This document shows positions 34,902 to 48,510 of a stretch of DNA of 64,000 bases, in pieces (position 1 is the first letter of the stretch; every line of letters starts with the position of its first letter). The DNA is from Volvox africanus (Eukaryota; Chlorophyta; Chlorophyceae; Chlamydomonadales; Volvocaceae). The notes under the pieces were generated by a model that ran no database searches, had not been told where the DNA came from, and saw only the letters and a list, made by a program, of their open reading frames with translations. The stretch is taken from assembly GCA_030268105.1 (NCBI GenBank), contig BSDZ01000086.1, positions 4,621,890 to 4,685,889 on the forward strand, read 5' to 3'. The translations under genes were made by a program, and so were the position numbers.

Positions 34902-37691
34902 CGCTGGCTGTTGACCAGGGCAGGGAGGCCGGGACGAGGCAGCCATGGGGAAAGCGTGAGGACTAACGGAGTGTCGCTCACGGGGGCGTGTTAAGAGTGA
35001 GCAACACTCATATACGTATGAATGACAGAGCAAGTAATACGGCCCACGAGGGGCCGGGCGCTTTGCTGACTTTAACATATATCTCTGCAATAAGTTGTGA
35101 ATTTCATGCATCACTATTGGCGGCAAAAAAAGCTCCGATCCTGTCCCAGCCTCCTTTTGCATTCACCGCAGCCAGGTGATAGTCCTGAACGTTTTCGAGC
35201 ATTATGGTCTTGACTTTGTGTAAAAGCCAGCAAAGCCCCTCAATGGGCCGTATTACTTGCTCTGTCATTCATTCGTATATGAGTGTTGCTCTTACTCGTG
35301 CGCTCGGGAATCATTCGTTCGTATATGAGTGCTCTTCACATTCCAACACCAATAGTCAAAAATTTGTATTACAAAAAGTGGAAATGATAAAAAATAAATT
35401 AGAATATGATACAAAAATGCAATGAAACAAACAAGAGTGGCAAAATGTTCAAAGGCTTATTCAGCCGGCAGCATTATGATTTATGTACTGACGAAAATTT
35501 AAACATTCATCTAAAGAGCAATAATCATCGGCCAGATTGAAATCGTGTTATCACAAAAGAGTGCCCACATTTAAAACAAGCAACTCAAAGACATTGCAAT
35601 GAGTAAAACACACAAAAGAGTCAATATGCTAAACAACAACTTCAAAACTTTGAAAAGCAGGGTAAATGATGAGAAGCAGTTTCACCATTACGATTTCTGT
35701 TTAGACGTTTAGACTTAAATTGTCATGTGAAGAAATAGTCAATGGCCATATGAAACTCCTTTAAATTGAGTATAAGCAACTGAAATGCAATGCAATAAGA
35801 GAAATACACAAAAGAGAAGAACTTTAAAACGATGAAAAACTAAAAGGGTTATTGATAAAGCAATTGCACAAGCAGTTTTACATTTCACAGCTGGCTCACA
35901 GCAAGCCGGGGTGACAATGGGCGTTACCCACACTTAGCAGACGTGGATGCCTTACTCGACTTCACGTTGATCCCCTTCAATCCATCCTTAATCAATTCCT
36001 TCAAGCTTCCTACTTCGACCCTTCCATATCTCCTGTTCCATTCCTCCTTCGTTTGTTGTGTGTGCCCTGTTTGAGTCACACCCACAAACCCTCTTCTCAT
36101 GTAATCTTGCAAGGCAATTTCGCATCCCTGCTTGCACATGCCGTCCTCTCAGTGCTCTGATGGCTTGCATGGTTCATGCCTGTTTCTGGGCACCATAATT
36201 GTCCTGTTTGTGCCGGGCGAATGCAGTACTCGGGTCTTGGGGTCAATGCCTGATACCACCCCCTGCCGGACTGCTTTCTGTGAACCGCCTTGCCTAGCTT
36301 GTCCAACATTTTGATGCTATAATGATTTTGCTTCATCCACTGGCCTGGCGTGAGCCATGCCGACAAATCCGCACTCTTGCTTGATGGCGGATACCACTTC
36401 GCATTCCAACTTGTACAAATATCCCTTCCGGCACCCCGACAGCACCACTCTGTCACATATGCACACGTACACCAATTGGTCCCCAAAACTAATTTTTCCT
36501 CCATTTTCGCCCAATGATGCAACGGATATCACCTTTACATAGCTGCTCGGTACCACGTAAACATTGTTAATTGTGACTGTGGCGTTCGGACGGCAAGACG
36601 GTGCCAATTTTAACGTGCCAATGGCTGTGGGTCGCAGGACTCCTCCGTTCATGCTCATAATGTCAAACTTATCTCTCTCGTTGATTTTGACCACGTCTGT
36701 TAGATCCCGTTCATCATAAGTGATGTGGTGAGCTGCTCCTGAGTCCATGCACCATCCTTGCACCTTGCTGTGCTGTGACCCCACAAATGCATAGTTATCT
36801 GGGTGATCCATCCTGCGGCCTCCTGCATCACCACGTCGCCCTTGATTCCTTTCTTGTTCTGTCATTGGTCGACTTTTTGCAGTGTGATATTCGCTGTTAC
36901 TTTGCATTTGCCTTCCCGCTGACCTTGGTGGCATGCTGCTGCTTGCAATGTTGCGTCTGTCACCTGTCCATTCATCTTCACGACGATGGTATTGCGACTG
37001 CTGTGAATTGAATTTGGATCTCTCTTGAAACTCCGGCGGTGACCACGTTAAGGATGTGTCCGGCCAAATTGGCCAACACAACGAGCCCCTTTGTGGGTCA
37101 CGCCCGAATATTTTGCCTTTCCAACCTGGAAATCGGCTACCGCCGAATCGCCTGTGCACCCATTCACGCCTATATCCTCCACCACAATTGCTCTGTCAAT
37201 TGCTCCACGCACCGCCTCGTCCTGTGCCCACAAACGCGACTGACTCGCTTTTCGGGTTTCCTACATCCATCCGCCTTTCGAACGCCAGCAATTGGGCGCT
37301 CACTCTTGTCTAAGTCAGCAAAGCGGCCGGCCCCTCACTGGAACGTATTACTTGCTCTGACAGTCTTTTATATACGAGATTCGCTCACATTCCAACACCC
37401 CCCGTGAGTGACACTCCGTCGATTCTCACGATCTACCCCTTACTGCCTCGTCCCTGCAACCCTGCCCTGGTCCACAGCCGCGTACTTGCGCTCGGGGCAC
37501 ATAACCTGTGAAAAGTCAGCAAAGCGCCCCTCCCTGGGCCGTATAACTAGCTCTGACATTCATTCGTATATTAGTGTTGCTCACATTCCAACAACGCTTA
37601 ACCTGATACTTTCAGAGTTGTAACTATCATTCCAAACCTATTTGTATGTCCTACCAGCAGGTTATCTCCCTCTCAGTTACTGGCTGACCTG

Positions 37692-40396
37692 CCTGCACCA
37701 TGTCCGTGAACATTTGTAAGGAATTTTCCTAACTTGCGCCAAATAGATCGGCAGCGCTTCGTCTTGTTTCATTTTCAACGCATATATCTCTGCAATAAGT
37801 TGTGAATTTCATGCATCACTATTGGCGGCAAAAAAAGCTCCGATCCTGTCCCAGCCTCCTTTTGCATTCACCGCAGCCAGGTGATAGTCCTGAACGTTTT
37901 CGAGCATTATGGTCTTGACTTTGTGTAAAAGCCAGCAAAGCCCCTCAATGGGCCGTATTACTTGCTCTGTCATTCATTCGTATATGAGTGTTGCTCTTAC
38001 TCGTGCGCTCGGGAATCATTCGTTCGTATATGAGTGCTCTTCACATTCCAACACCAATAGTCAAAAATTTGTATTACAAAAAGTGGAAATGATAAAAAAT
38101 AAATTAGAATATGATACAAAAATGCAATGAAACAAACAAGAGTGGCAAAATGTTCAAAGGCTTATTCAGCCGGCAGCATTATGATTTATGTACTGACGAA
38201 AATTTAAACATTCATCTAAAGAGCAATAATCATCGGCCAGATTGAAATCGTGTTATCACAAAAGAGTGCCCACATTTAAAACAAGCAACTCAAAGACATT
38301 GCAATGAGTAAAACACACAAAAGAGTCAATATGCTAAACAACAACTTCAAAACTTTGAAAAGCAGGGTAAATGATGAGAAGCAGTTTCACCATTACGATT
38401 TCTGTTTAGACGTTTAGACTTAAATTGTCATGTGAAGAAATAGTCAATGGCCATATGAAACTCCTTTAAATTGAGTATAAGCAACTGAAATGCAATGCAA
38501 TAAGAGAAATACACAAAAGAGAAGAACTTTAAAACGATGAAAAACTAAAAGGGTTATTGATAAAGCAATTGCACAAGCAGTTTTACATTTCACAGCTGGC
38601 TCACAGCAAGCCGGGGTGACAATGGGCGTTACCCACACTTAGCAGACGTGGATGCCTTACTCGACTTCACGTTGATCCCCTTCAATCCATCCTTAATCAA
38701 TTCCTTCAAGCTTCCTACTTCGACCCTTCCATATCTCCTGTTCCATTCCTCCTTCGTTTGTTGTGTGTGCCCTGTTTGAGTCACACCCACAAACCCTCTT
38801 CTCATGTAATCTTGCAAGGCAATTTCGCATCCCTGCTTGCACATGCCGTCCTCTCAGTGCTCTGATGGCTTGCATGGTTCATGCCTGTTTCTGGGCACCA
38901 TAATTGTCCTGTTTGTGCCGGGCGAATGCAGTACTCGGGTCTTGGGGTCAATGCCTGATACCACCCCCTGCCGGACTGCTTTCTGTGAACCGCCTTGCCT
39001 AGCTTGTCCAACATTTTGATGCTATAATGATTTTGCTTCATCCACTGGCCTGGCGTGAGCCATGCCGACAAATCCGCACTCTTGCTTGATGGCGGATACC
39101 ACTTCGCATTCCAACTTGTACAAATATCCCTTCCGGCACCCCGACAGCACCACTCTGTCACATATGCACACGTACACCAATTGGTCCCCAAAACTAATTT
39201 TTCCTCCATTTTCGCCCAATGATGCAACGGATATCACCTTTACATAGCTGCTCGGTACCACGTAAACATTGTTAATTGTGACTGTGGCGTTCGGACGGCA
39301 AGACGGTGCCAATTTTAACGTGCCAATGGCTGTGGGTCGCATGACTCCTCCGTTCATGCTCATAATGTCAAACTTATCTCTCTCGTTGATTTTGACCACG
39401 TCTGTTAGATCCCGTTCATCATAAGTGATGTGGTGAGCTGCTCCTGAGTCCATGCACCATCCTTGCACCTTGCTGTGCTGTGACCCCACAAATGCATAGT
39501 TATCTGGGTGATCCATCCTGCGGCCTCCTGCATCACCACGTCGCCCTTGATTCCTTTCTTGTTCTGTCATTGGTCGACTTTTTGCAGTGTGATATTCGCT
39601 GTTACTTTGCATTTGCCTTCCCGCTGACCTTGGTGGCATGCTGCTGCTTGCAATGTTGCGTCTGTCACCTGTCCATTCATCTTCACGACGATGGTATTGC
39701 GACTGCTGTGAATTGAATTTGGATCTCTCTTGAAACTCCGGCGGTGACCACGTTAAGGATGTGTCCGGCCATATTGGCCAACAAAACGAGCCCCTTTGTG
39801 GGTCACGCCCGAATATTTTGCCTTTCCAACCTGGAAATCGGCTACCGCCGAATCGCCTGTGCACCCATTCACGCCTATATCCTCCACCACAATTGCTCTG
39901 TCAATTGCTCCACGCACCGCCTCGTCCTGTGCCCACAAACGCGACTGACTCGCTTTTCGGGTTTCCTACATCCATCCGCCTTTCGAACGCCAGCAATTGG
40001 GCGCTCACTCTTGTCTAAGTCAGCAAAGCGGCCGGCCCCTCACTGGAACGTATTACTTGCTCTGACAGTCTTTCATATACGAGAGTCGCTCACATTCCAA
40101 CACCCCCCGTGAGTGACACTCCGTCGATTCTCACGATCTACCCCTTACTGCCTCGTCCCTGCAACCCTGCCCTGGTCCACAGCCGCGTACTTGCGCTCGG
40201 GGCACATAACCTGTGAAAAGTCAGCAAAGCGCCCCTCCCTGGGCCGTATAACTAGCTCTGACATTCATTCGTATATTAGTGTTGCTCACATTCCAACAAC
40301 GCTTAACCTGATACTTTCAGAGTTGTAACTATCATTCCAAACCTATTTGTATGTCCTACCAGCAGGTTATCTCCCTCTCAGTTACTGGCTGACCTG
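37692..40396. repeat. Sat2705 unit 10
   Basis: 2,705 bp; copia frame at 39022-39864. First unit with ccaacaaaacgag (39778) in place of ccaacacaacgag; all later units that reach this position except 16 share it. Also has tttcatatacgagagtcg in the TRIM-A LTR, shared with units 11 and 12. Confidence 0.95.
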
Positions 40397-43101
40397 CCTG
40401 CACCATGTCCGTGAACATTTGTAAGGAATTTTCCTAACTTGCGCCAAATAGATCGGCAGCGCTTCGTCTTGTTTCATTTTCAACGCATATATCTCTGCAA
40501 TAAGTTGTGAATTTCATGCATCACTATTGGCGGCAAAAAAAGCTCCGATCCTGTCCCAGCCTCCTTTTGCATTCACCGCAGCCAGGTGATAGTCCTGAAC
40601 GTTTTCGAGCATTATGGTCTTGACTTTGTGTAAAAGCCAGCAAAGCCCCTCAATGGGCCGTATTACTTGCTCTGTCATTCATTCGTATATGAGTGTTGCT
40701 CTTACTCGTGCGCTCGGGAATCATTCGTTCGTATATGAGTGCTCTTCACATTCCAACACCAATAGTCAAAAATTTGTATAACAAAAAGTGGAAATGATAA
40801 AAAATAAATTAGAATATGATACAAAAATGCAATGAAACAAACAAGAGTGGCAAAATGTTCAAAGGCTTATTCAGCCGGCAGCATTATGATTTATGTACTG
40901 ACGAAAATTTAAACATTCATCTAAAGAGCAATAATCATCGGCCAGATTGAAATCGTGTTATCACAAAAGAGTGCCCACATTTAAAACAAGCAACTCAAAG
41001 ACATTGCAATGAGTAAAACACACAAAAGAGTCAATATGCTAAACAACAACTTCAAAACTTTGAAAAGCAGGGTAAATGATGAGAAGCAGTTTCACCATTA
41101 CGATTTCTGTTTAGACGTTTAGACTTAAATTGTCATGTGAAGAAATAGTCAATGGCCATATGAAACTCCTTTAAATTGAGAATAAGCAACTGAAATGCAA
41201 TGCAATAAGAGAAATACACAAAAGAGAAGAACTTTAAAACGATGAAAAACTAAAAGGGTTATTGATAAAGCAATTGCACAAGCAGTTTTACATTTCACAG
41301 CTGGCTCACAGCAAGCCGGGGTGACAATGGGCGTTACCCACACTTAGCAGACGTGGATGCCTTACTCGACTTCACGTTGATCCCCTTCAATCCATCCTTA
41401 ATCAATTCCTTCAAGCTTCCTACTTCGACCCTTCCATATCTCCTGTTCCATTCCTCCTTCGTTTGTTGTGTGTGCCCTGTTTGAGTCACACCCACAAACC
41501 CTCTTCTCATGTAATCTTGCAAGGCAATTTCGCATCCCTGCTTGCACATGCCGTCCTCTCAGTGCTCTGATGGCTTGCATGGTTCATGCCTGTTTCTGGG
41601 CACCATAATTGTCCTGTTTGTGCCGGGCGAATGCAGTACTCGGGTCTTGGGGTCAATGCCTGATACCACCCCCTGCCGGACTGCTTTCTGTGAACCGCCT
41701 TGCCTAGCTTGTCCAACATTTTGATGCTATAATGATTTTGCTTCATCCACTGGCCTGGCGTGAGCCATGCCGACAAATCCGCACTCTTGCTTGATGGCGG
41801 ATACCACTTCGCATTCCAACTTGTACAAATATCCCTTCCGGCACCCCGACAGCACCACTCTGTCACATATGCACACGTACACCAATTGGTCCCCAAAACT
41901 AATTTTTCCTCCATTTTCGCCCAATGATGCAACGGATATCACCTTTACATAGCTGCTCGGTACCACGTAAACATTGTTAATTGTGACTGTGGCGTTCGGA
42001 CGGCAAGACGGTGCCAATTTTAACGTGCCAATGGCTGTGGGTCGCATGACTCCTCCGTTCATGCTCATAATGTCAAACTTATCTCTCTCGTTGATTTTGA
42101 CCACGTCTGTTAGATCCCGTTCATCATAAGTGATGTGGTGAGCTGCTCCTGAGTCCATGCACCATCCTTGCACCTTGCTGTGCTGTGACCCCACAAATGC
42201 ATAGTTATCTGGGTGATCCATCCTGCGGCCTCCTGCATCACCACGTCGCCCTTGATTCCTTTCTTGTTCTGTCATTGGTCGACTTTTTGCAGTGTGATAT
42301 TCGCTGTTACTTTGCATTTGCCTTCCCGCTGACCTTGGTGGCATGCTGCTGCTTGCAATGTTGCGTCTGTCACCTGTCCATTCATCTTCACGACGATGGT
42401 ATTGCGACTGCTGTGAATTGAATTTGGATCTCTCTTGAAACTCCGGCGGTGACCACGTTAAGGATGTGTCCGGCCATATTGGCCAACAAAACGAGCCCCT
42501 TTGTGGGTCACGCCCGAATATTTTGCCTTTCCAACCTGGAAATCGGCTACCGCCGAATCGCCTGTGCACCCATTCACGCCTATATCCTCCACCACAATTG
42601 CTCTGTCAATTGCTCCACGCACCGCCTCGTCCTGTGCCCACAAACGCGACTGACTCGCTTTTCGGGTTTCCTACATCCATCCGCCTTTCGAACGCCAGCA
42701 ATTGGGCGCTCACTCTTGTCTAAGTCAGCAAAGCGGCCGGCCCCTCACTGGAACGTATTACTTGCTCTGACAGTCTTTCATATACGAGAGTCGCTCACAT
42801 TCCAACACCCCCCGTGAGTGACACTCCGTCGATTCTCACGATCTACCCCTTACTGCCTCGTCCCTGCAACCCTGCCCTGGTCCACAGCCGCGTACTTGCG
42901 CTCGGGGCACATAACCTGTGAAAAGTCAGCAAAGCGCCCCTCCCTGGGCCGTATAACTAGCTCTGACATTCATTCGTATATTAGTGTTGCTCACATTCCA
43001 ACAACGCTTAACCTGATACTTTCAGAGTTGTAACTATCATTCCAAACCTATTTGTATGTCCTACCAGCAGGTTATCTCCCTCTCAGTTACTGGCTGACCT
43101 G
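40397..43101. repeat. Sat2705 unit 11
   Basis: 2,705 bp; copia frame at 41727-42569. Has tgtataac near 40777, which shortens the plus-strand frame there; units 13-16, 18 and 19 share it. Also has gagaataag. Confidence 0.95.
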
Positions 43102-45805
43102 CCTGCACCATGTCCGTGAACATTTGTAAGGAATTTTCCTAACTTGCGCCAAATAGATCGGCAGCGCTTCGTCTTGTTTCATTTTCAACGCATATATCTC
43201 TGCAATAAGTTGTGAATTTCATGCATCACTATTGGCGGCAAAAAAAGCTCCGATCCTGTCCCAGCCTCCTTTTGCATTCACCGCAGCCAGGTGATAGTCC
43301 TGAACGTTTTCGAGCATTATGGTCTTGACTTTGTGTAAAAGCCAGCAAAGCCCCTCAATGGGCCGTATTACTTGCTCTGTCATTCATTCGTATATGAGTG
43401 TTGCTCTTACTCGTGCGCTCGGGAATCATTCGTTCGTATATGAGTGCTCTTCACATTCCAACACCAATAGTCAAAAATTTGTATTACAAAAAGTGGAAAT
43501 GATAAAAAATAAATTAGAATATGATACAAAAATGCAATGAAACAAACAAGAGTGGCAAAATGTTCAAAGGCTTATTCAGCCGGCAGCATTATGATTTATG
43601 TACTGACGAAAATTTAAACATTCATCTAAAGAGCAATAATCATCGGCCAGATTGAAATCGTGTTATCACAAAAGAGTGCTCACATTTAAAACAAGCAACT
43701 CAAAGACATTGCAATGAGTAAAACACACAAAAGAGTCAATATGCTAAACAACAACTTCAAAACTTTGAAAAGCAGGGTAAATGATGAGAAGCAGTTTCAC
43801 CATTACGTTTTCTGTTTAGACGTTTAGACTTAAATTGTCATGTGAAGGAATAGTCATCGGCCATATGAAACTCCTTTAAATTGAGTATAAGCAACTGAAA
43901 TGCAATGCAATAAGAGAAATACACAAAAGAGAAGAACTTTAAAACGATGAAAAACTAAAAGGGTTATTGATAAAGCAATTGCACAAGCAGTTTTACATTT
44001 CACAGCTGGCTCACAGCAAGCCGGGGTGACAATGGGCGTTACCACACTTAGCAGACGTGGATGCCTTACTCGACTTCACGTTGATCCCCTTCAATCCATC
44101 CTTAATCAATTCCTTCAAGCTTCCTACTTCGACCCTTCCATATCTCCTGTTCCATTCCTCCTTCGTTTGTTGTGTGTGCCCTGTTTGAGTCACACCCACA
44201 AACCCTCTTCTCATGTAATCTTTCAAGGCAATTTCGCATCCCTGCTTGCACATGCCGTCCTCTCAGTGCTCTGATGGCTTGCATGGTTCATGCCTGTTTC
44301 TGGGCACCATAATTGTCCTGTTTGTGCCGGGCGAATGCAGTACTCGGGTCTTGGGGTCAATGCCTGATACCACCCCCTGCCGGACTGCTTTCTGTGAACC
44401 GCCTTGCCTAGCTTGTCCAACATTTTGATGCTATAATGATTTTGCTTCATCCACTGGCCTGGCGTGAGCCATGCCGACAAATCCGCACTCTTGCTTGATG
44501 GCGGATACCACTTCGCATTCCAACTTGTACAAATATCCCTTCCGGCACCCCGACAGCACCACTCTGTCACATATGCACACGTACACCAATTGGTCCCCAA
44601 AACTAATTTTTCCTCCATTTTCGCCCAATGATGCAACGGATATCACCTTTACATAGCTGCTCGGTACCACGTAAACATTGTTAATTGTGACTGTGGCGTT
44701 CGGACGGCAAGACGGTGCCAATTTTAACGTGCCAATGGCTGTGGGTCGCATGACTCCTCCGTTCATGCTCATAATGTCAAACTTATCTCTCTCGTTGATT
44801 TTGACCACGTCTGTTAGATCCCGTTCATCATAAGTGATGTGGTGAGCTGCTCCTGAGTCCATGCACCATCCTTGCACCTTGCTGTGCTGTGACCCCACAA
44901 ATGCATAGTTATCTGGGTGATCCATCCTGCGGCCTCCTGCATCACCACGTCGCCCTTGATTCCTTTCTTGTTCTGTCATTGGTCGACTTTTTGCAGTGTG
45001 ATATTCGCTGTTACTTTGCATTTGCCTTCCCGCTGACCTTGGTGGCATGCTGCTGCTTGCAATGTTGCGTCTGTCACCTGTCCATTCATCTTCACGACGA
45101 TGGTATTGCGACTGCTGTGAATTGAATTTGGATCTCTCTTGAAACTCCGGCGGTGACCACGTTAAGGATGTGTCCGGCCATATTGGCCAACAAAACGAGC
45201 CCCTTTGTGGGTCACGCCCGAATATTTTGCCTTTCCAACCTGGAAATCGGCTACCGCCGAATCGCCTGTGCACCCATTCACGCCTATATCCTCCACCACA
45301 ATTGCTCTGTCAATTGCTCCACGCACCGCCTCGTCCTGTGCCCACAAACGCGACTGACTCGCTTTTCGGGTTTCCTACATCCATCCGCCTTTCGAACGCC
45401 AGCAATTGGGCGCTCACTCTTGTCTAAGTCAGCAAAGCGGCCGGCCCCTCACTGGAACGTATTACTTGCTCTGACAGTCTTTCATATACGAGAGTCGCTC
45501 ACATTCCAACACCCCCCGTGAGTGACACTCCGTCGATTCTCACGATCTACCCCTTACTGCCTCGTCCCTGCAACCCTGCCCTGGTCCACAGCCGCGTACT
45601 TGCGCTCGGGGCACATAACCTGTGAAAAGTCAGCAAAGCGCCCCTCCCTGGGCCGTATAACTAGCTCTGACATTCATTCGTATATTAGTGTTGCTCACAT
45701 TCCAACAACGCTTAACCTGATACTTTCAGAGTTGTAACTATCATTCCAAACCTATTTGTATGTCCTACCAGCAGGTTATCTCCCTCTCAGTTACTGGCTG
45801 ACCTG
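43102..45805. repeat. Sat2705 unit 12
   Basis: 2,704 bp; copia frame at 44431-45273. Carries a linked set of changes: cgttttctg (43806), ggaatagtcatcgg (43847), a lost C (44041) and tttcaaggc (44221), all shared with unit 17. gtgctcaca at 43677 is shared with unit 13. Confidence 0.95.
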
Positions 45806-48510
45806 CCTGCACCATGTCCGTGAACATTTGTAAGGAATTTTCCTAACTTGCGCCAAATAGATCGGCAGCGCTTCGTCTTGTTTCATTTTCAACGCATATA
45901 TCTCTGCAATAAGTTGTGAATTTCATGCATCACTATTGGCGGCAAAAAAAGCTCCGATCCTGTCCCAGCCTCCTTTTGCATTCACCGCAGCCAGGTGATA
46001 GTCCTGAACGTTTTCGAGCATTATGGTCTTGACTTTGTGTAAAAGCCAGCAAAGCCCCTCAATGGGCCGTATTACTTGCTCTGTCATTCATTCGTATATG
46101 AGTGTTGCTCTTACTCGTGCGCTCGGGAATCATTCGTTCGTATATGAGTGCTCTTCACATTCCAACACCAATAGTCAAAAATTTGTATAACAAAAAGTGG
46201 AAATGATAAAAAATAAATTAGAATATGATACAAAAATGCAATGAAACAAACAAGAGTGGCAAAATGTTCAAAGGCTTATTCAGCCGGCAGCATTATGATT
46301 TATGTACTGACGAAAATTTAAACATTCATCTAAAGAGCAATAATCATCGGCCAGATTGAAATCGTGTTATCACAAAAGAGTGCTCACATTTAAAACAAGC
46401 AACTCAAAGACATTGCAATGAGTAAAACACACAAAAGAGTCAATATGCTAAACAACAACTTCAAAACTTTGAAAAGCAGGGTAAATGATGAGAAGCAGTT
46501 TCACCATTACGATTTCTGTTTAGACGTTTAGACTTAAATTGTCATGTGAAGAAATAGTCAATGGCCATATGAAACTCCTTTAAATTGAGTATAAGCAACT
46601 GAAATGCAATGCAATAAGAGAAATACACAAAAGAGAAGAACTTTAAAACGATGAAAAACTAAAAGGGTTATTGATAAAGCAATTGCACAAGCAGTTTTAC
46701 ATTTCACAGCTGGCTCACAGCAAGCCGGGGTGACAATGGGCGTTACCCACACTTAGCAGACGTGGATGCCTTACTCGACTTCACGTTGATCCCCTTCAAT
46801 CCATCCTTAATCAATTCCTTCAAGCTTCCTACTTCGACCCTTCCATATCTCCTGTTCCATTCCTCCTTCGTTTGTTGTGTGTGCCCTGTTTGAGTCACAC
46901 CCACAAACCCTCTTCTCATGTAATCTTGCAAGGCAATTTCGCATCCCTGCTTGCACATGCCGTCCTCTCAGTGCTCTGATGGCTTGCATGGTTCATGCCT
47001 GTTTCTGGGCACCATAATTGTCCTGTTTGTGCCGGGCGAATGCAGTACTCGGGTCTTGGGGTCAATGCCTGATACCACCCCCTGCCGGACTGCTTTCTGT
47101 GAACCGCCTTGCCTAGCTTGTCCAACATTTTGATGCTATAATGATTTTGCTTCATCCACTGGCCTGGCGTGAGCCATGCCGACAAATCCGCACTCTTGCT
47201 TGATGGCGGATACCACTTCGCATTCCAACTTGTACAAATATCCCTTCCGGCACCCCGACAGCACCACTCTGTCACATATGCACACGTACACCAATTGGTC
47301 CCCAAAACTAATTTTTCCTCCATTTTCGCCCAATGATGCAACGGATATCACCTTTACATAGCTGCTCGGTACCACGTAAACATTGTTAATTGTGACTGTG
47401 GCGTTCGGACGGCAAGACGGTGCCAATTTTAACGTGCCAATGGCTGTGGGTCGCATGACTCCTCCGTTCATGCTCATAATGTCAAACTTATCTCTCTCGT
47501 TGATTTTGACCACGTCTGTTAGATCCCGTTCATCATAAGTGATGTGGTGAGCTGCTCCTGAGTCCATGCACCATCCTTGCACCTTGCTGTGCTGTGACCC
47601 CACAAATGCATAGTTATCTGGGTGATCCATCCTGCGGCCTCCTGCATCACCACGTCGCCCTTGATTCCTTTCTTGTTCTGTCATTGGTCGACTTTTTGCA
47701 GTGTGATATTCGCTGTTACTTTGCATTTGCCTTCCCGCTGACCTTGGTGGCATGCTGCTGCTTGCAATGTTGCGTCTGTCACCTGTCCATTCATCTTCAC
47801 GACGATGGTATTGCGACTGCTGTGAATTGAATTTGGATCTCTCTTGAAACTCCGGCGGTGACCACGTTAAGGATGTGTCCGGCCATATTGGCCAACAAAA
47901 CGAGCCCCTTTGTGGGTCACGCCCGAATATTTTGCCTTTCCAACCTGGAAATCGGCTACCGCCGAATCGCCTGTGCACCCATTCACGCCTATATCCTCCA
48001 CCACAATTGCTCTGTCAATTGCTCCACGCACCGCCTCGTCCTGTGCCCACAAACGCGACTGACTCGCTTTTCGGGTTTCCTACATCCATCCGCCTTTCGA
48101 ACGCCAGCAATTGGGCGCTCACTCTTGTCTAAGTCAGCAAAGCGGCCGGCCCCTCACTGGAACGTATTACTTGCTCTGACAGTCTTTTATATACGAGATT
48201 CGCTCACATTCCAACACCCCCCGTGAGTGACACTCCGTCGATTCTCACGATCTACCCCTTACTGCCTCGTCCCTGCAACCCTGCCCTGGTCCACAGCCGC
48301 GTACTTGCGCTCGGGGCACATAACCTGTGAAAAGTCAGCAAAGCGCCCCTCCCTGGGCCGTATAACTAGCTCTGACATTCATTCGTATATTAGTGTTGCT
48401 CACATTCCAACAACGCTTAACCTGATACTTTCAGAGTTGTAACTATCATTCCAAACCTATTTGTATGTCCTACCAGCAGGTTATCTCCCTCTCAGTTACT
48501 GGCTGACCTG
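45806..48510. repeat. Sat2705 unit 13
   Basis: 2,705 bp; copia frame at 47136-47978. Shares gtgctcaca (46381) with unit 12 and tgtataac with units 11 and 14-16. Confidence 0.95.

Larger units (their letters stand above)
34756..35077 (+). mobile_element. TRIM-A: complete miniature LTR retrotransposon
   Basis: 322 bp with two identical 89-bp LTRs (34756-34844 and 34989-35077), ends TGTTAAGAG...CTTTAACA, and target duplication TATAT at 34751-34755 and 35078-35082. The empty site gcatatatctctg is present in the other units. The 144-bp interior starts directly with ggttatgagccccgagcgc, a candidate PBS for a half-tRNA, and ends with a short gggggcg purine run. No protein is encoded. It is inserted in the opposite orientation to the old TRIM-A copies fixed in the monomer, and is the reference for naming the solo LTRs in Sat720. 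Confidence 0.92.
34660..37691. repeat. Sat2705 unit 9, carrying a complete TRIM-A
   Basis: 3,032 bp, which equals 2,705 plus the 322-bp TRIM-A and its 5-bp duplication. Copia frame at 36317-37159 with private M to L in the GGVMRP stretch. Shares ccaaattggcc with units 6 and 7. Confidence 0.95.

Noticed and set aside
34845..34910. tRNA gene in TRIM-A
   Set aside because: A- and B-box-like words are only five bases apart and no cloverleaf forms.
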